64,000 nt of DNA, taken from Ampullaceana balthica. Lineage: Eukaryota; Mollusca; Gastropoda; Lymnaeidae. The notes under the pieces are model-generated. The model was not told the origin of the DNA. It was given only the letters and a program-made list of their open reading frames with translations, and did no database searches. Positions 61,496 through 64,000 of this stretch are shown in pieces (the first letter of the stretch is position 1; the number at the start of each line of letters is the position of its first letter). The DNA is taken from the NCBI GenBank assembly GCA_944989445.1, contig CALYLW010000019.1:1178001-1242000 (forward strand), read 5' to 3'. The position numbers were made by a program, and so were the translations under genes.

Positions 61496-62164
61496 GATAG
61501 CGAGAAGGATAGAGAGATAGAGATGAAAGGAGGGCCAGCGAGAGAGAAAGATAGAGAGATAGAGATGAAAGGAGGGCCAGCGAGAAAGAAAGATAGAGAG
61601 ATAGAGATGAAAGGAGGGCCAGCGAGAGAGAAAGATAGAGAGATAGAGATGAAAGGAGGGCCAGCGAGAAAGAAAGATAGAGAGATAGAGATGAAAGGAG
61701 GGCCAGCGAGAGAGAAAGATAGAGAGATAGAGATGAAAGGAGGGCCAGCGAGAGAGAAAGATAGAGAGATAGAGATGAAAGGAGGGCCAGCGAGAGAGAA
61801 AGATAGAGAGATAGAGATGAAAGGAGGGCCAGCGAGAAAGAAAGATAGAGAGATAGAGATGAAAGGAGGGCCAGCGAGAGAGAAAGATAGAGAGATAGAG
61901 ATGAAAGGAGGGCCAGCGAGAAAGAAAGATAGAGAGATAGAGATGAAAGGAGGGCCAGCGAGAGAGAAAGATAGAGAGATAGACATGAAAGGAGGGCCAG
62001 CGAGAGAGAAAGATAGAGAGATAGACATGAAAGGAGGGCCAGCGAGAGAGAAAGATAGAGAGATAGAGATGAAAGGAGGGCCAGCGAGAGAGAAAGATAG
62101 AGAGATAGAGATGAAAGGACGGCCAGCGAGAGAGAAAGATAGAGAGATAGAGATGAAAGGAGGG
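61496..62164. repeat. 42-bp minisatellite, about 16 copies
   Basis: Unit AGAGATGAAAGGAGGGCCAG, CGAGAGAGAAAGATAGAGAG, AT. Variants: CGAGAAAGAAAG, AGACATGAAAG, GGACGGCC. In frame on + it repeats a 14-residue charged motif; on - it repeats a Phe/Ser/Ile motif. Both are open and neither is supported as a gene. Confidence 0.95.
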
Positions 62165-62669
62165 AGAGAGGGAGTCGGCACCGAAAGAGAATCAGTGGTA
62201 GAGTTATTTTAAAGGAATTATTTATTTATTTTTTTGCGCAGTCTGTGAGGGAGACTGGATCGATGTCACTCTTTTTGTAGTCTACAGAGATCTTTGTGAT
62301 GTACGTGTGGTGTTTTTAGTGGGGAGGAAGGGGGTGGTGGTAGCTGTGTTTTAAACTCCTCTCATAAGCAAACGATTTCAGAAGTATGAGATGATGAGAC
62401 CAGGAAAAATGGAACGGATATGGGAATTATATGGGACGGATATGGGAATTATATGGGACGGACCTGGGGATTGTATGGGACGGACATGGGAATTATTGAT
62501 GGGAAATTAGAGACGAAAGGGATTCGCCTTACCACGGTGGAAATAACGAGAAATGTACATTGATGCAAATAGGCGGTGATTTTAAATTATTCATTGTGTG
62601 AATTTAAAACACTGTTTACGAAAGAAATAATTTGTTGATTTGGATTTTTAAAAATCCAGGTATCTAGTA
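62165..62669. other. Spacer with a short 21-23 bp repeat
   Basis: GGGACGGATATGGGAATTAT occurs about four times with drift at 62410-62495. Nothing else recognised. Confidence 0.55.
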
Positions 62670-62884
62670 AGAAAGAGAGGCATAGTAAAGAGAGGCTTAG
62701 TAAAGAGGGGCTTATTAAAGAGAGGCTTAGCAAAGAGAAGCTTAGTAAGGAGAGGCTTAGCAAAGAGAGGCTTAGTAAAGAGAGGCTTAGTAAAGAGAGG
62801 CTTAGTAAAGAGAGGCTTAGTAAAGAGAGGCTCAGTAAAGATAGGCTTAGTAAAGAGAGGCTTAGTAAAGATAGGCTTAGTAAA
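62670..62884. repeat. 15-bp minisatellite, about 14 copies
   Basis: Unit AGAGAGGCTTAGTAA with minor variants (GGGGCTTATTAA, GATAGGCTTAG). Confidence 0.94.
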
Positions 62885-63610
62885 CATGTTACAGGTCTTG
62901 AACAGATATTTACGAGTGTCCACAAATGGACCTTGACATGTTGTTAAGATTTATCACCGTTTCATCAATCGTGCACTTAAATGCTACTGTTTGATGCCGC
63001 TATGTTTATTCTTTTACACGAACCATGTGCAAGCACAGATCTATTCTAATGTTAGGAACACATGGGCCAGTGCATGATGAAATATTACATAGATCCTATC
63101 TCTACTACAGCTACGCTTTGCCTGTAACTGTAACACCCGCCCCCCACCCACCCAAAAAAATAAAATAAAATAATTATAATTATTTGTTAAAAATCAACTT
63201 TAGACGGAACAGAACCGTCCTTCATATTCTACTATTGTGTTAATGAGATAACATTACCATTTCAGATATAGAATAATCATAAGGTAACTAGATTTTAATC
63301 AAATGTTAATATTTTTTTATTTTTACCAAATTATAATCAGATGTTAACCATAGACTAATCATATGTTGATCTAATTTTAATCATTTGTTAATCAGATTGT
63401 AATAATATGTTAATCAGAGTTTAATCATATGTTAATCATATTATAATCATATGGTCATATGGTAATGAGATTCATTCTGTACGTGCATCAACATTTCTCC
63501 TGGTGACTCATTCACTCCAAACAGACGCCCCCCCCCTTACTCCCCCACCCCCTCCACACGTTATCTTTCGTGTGATAATTTCAAATGTGACAGAATTATA
63601 AATGTATGTC
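62885..63610. other. Spacer with degenerate TTAATCATATG repeats
   Basis: 63290-63470 repeats ATGTTAATCATATTATAATC-like motifs irregularly. C-run at 63523-63532. No gene recognised. Confidence 0.5.
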
Positions 63611-63893
63611 ATTAAAATAGGGTGTGCATAGGCCTGACAAGAAATCACAGAACAACGAAAGTTTCGGCCAAAAAAACACAAAACTTCCTCAAGTTACAAA
63701 CAGACAAAAGCAAATAAAAATGAAATAAACATTTAGCTGCGGTGTATTCCGAAGCCAAAGAAAGAGCAAAGCAAACATTGCTAAGTTTTCATCTCATTTT
63801 ATTAGTTTTATTAGGCTTTTTGCCGAAACGTTAGTCGTTCTGTGACTTCTTGTCAGGCCTATATATATATATATATATACACCCTGTTTTAAT
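63611..63893. mobile_element. Long inverted-repeat element (foldback/MITE)
   Basis: The left arm 63611-63668 (ATTAAAATAGGGTGTGCATA, then GGCCTGACAAGAAATCACAG ... GTTTCGGC) is inverted at 63822-63893 (GCCGAAACG ... GTCAGGCCTATATATA ... CACCCTGTTTTAAT). The arms are about 60-70 bp with a TA-repeat expansion in the right arm. TTAA lies at both edges (63612-63615, 63889-63892), which could be a piggyBac-type target duplication or part of the repeat. Confidence 0.75.
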
Positions 63894-64000
63894 TACATAT
63901 ATGTATTTGTTCATAAGCCTGATTGCAGTCTCACCCATATTTTGTGACAGAACTAGCTTGTGACCCGACTCGTTCTCAGTCACAACACAGGCTCGACATA
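63894..64000. other. Window end, nothing recognised
   Basis: Short unique sequence. Confidence 0.4.

Noticed and set aside
61456..62212. 240-residue charged coiled-coil-like protein with a 14-residue repeat
   Set aside because: 42-bp satellite open on both strands, with variants that look neutral and no flanking exon signals.

Overview
The window is animal nuclear DNA and shows no prokaryotic gene organisation. The only confidently recognisable host protein-coding gene has short exons, GT-AG introns and a long 3' trailer. It is an ERK-type MAP-kinase phosphatase of the DUSP6/MKP-3 class on the + strand: coding exons 36937-37330, 37907-38293 and 42551-42849, 359 codons. Everything else is intergenic or intronic sequence dominated by mobile elements and tandem repeats. 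The mix of tRNA-derived SINEs, non-LTR retrotransposons, Helitrons, hAT elements and very many minisatellites fits a lophotrochozoan, most likely a gastropod mollusc. That assignment is inference; no single diagnostic gene proves it.

Layout. 0-7.2 kb holds five or more minisatellites, a 720-bp GC-rich insertion splitting one of them, and a three-level nest (LINE-A containing LINE-B containing a TA-flanked MITE). 7.2-11 kb is AT-rich, with a SINE and weak exon-like sequence. 11-16 kb has two LINE-A 3' ends flanking a nest of inverted-repeat elements. 16.35-18.22 kb is a head-to-tail pair of non-autonomous Helitrons filled with GTT repeats. 18-31 kb alternates short minisatellites with MITEs. 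31.7-32.6 kb is a hAT-type element with an exact 8-bp target duplication. 34.4-35.8 kb has a SINE inside a tandem duplication, a 28-bp minisatellite and a small inverted-repeat element. 36.2-43 kb is the phosphatase gene, with a 19-copy 64-bp satellite in its second intron. 43-47 kb is probable 3' UTR and intergenic DNA. 47.4-50.2 kb has two hAT-superfamily insertions, the larger carrying a frameshifted BED-finger transposase. 50.2-62.9 kb is almost wholly tandem repeat, including about 2.05 kb of TG dinucleotide and about 2.7 kb of a 38-bp unit. The end of the window has a further SINE and a long inverted-repeat element.

How the parts work together. The SINEs and LINE-A share about 45 bp of 3' sequence and the same GATAA-type tail, which suggests that LINE-A machinery copies the SINE. 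By hand addition, tandem arrays cover roughly a quarter of the window. Most long open reading frames (Cys-Val, Thr-His, poly-Gln/Asn, Leu-rich and similar) are read-through of these arrays and are not genes.
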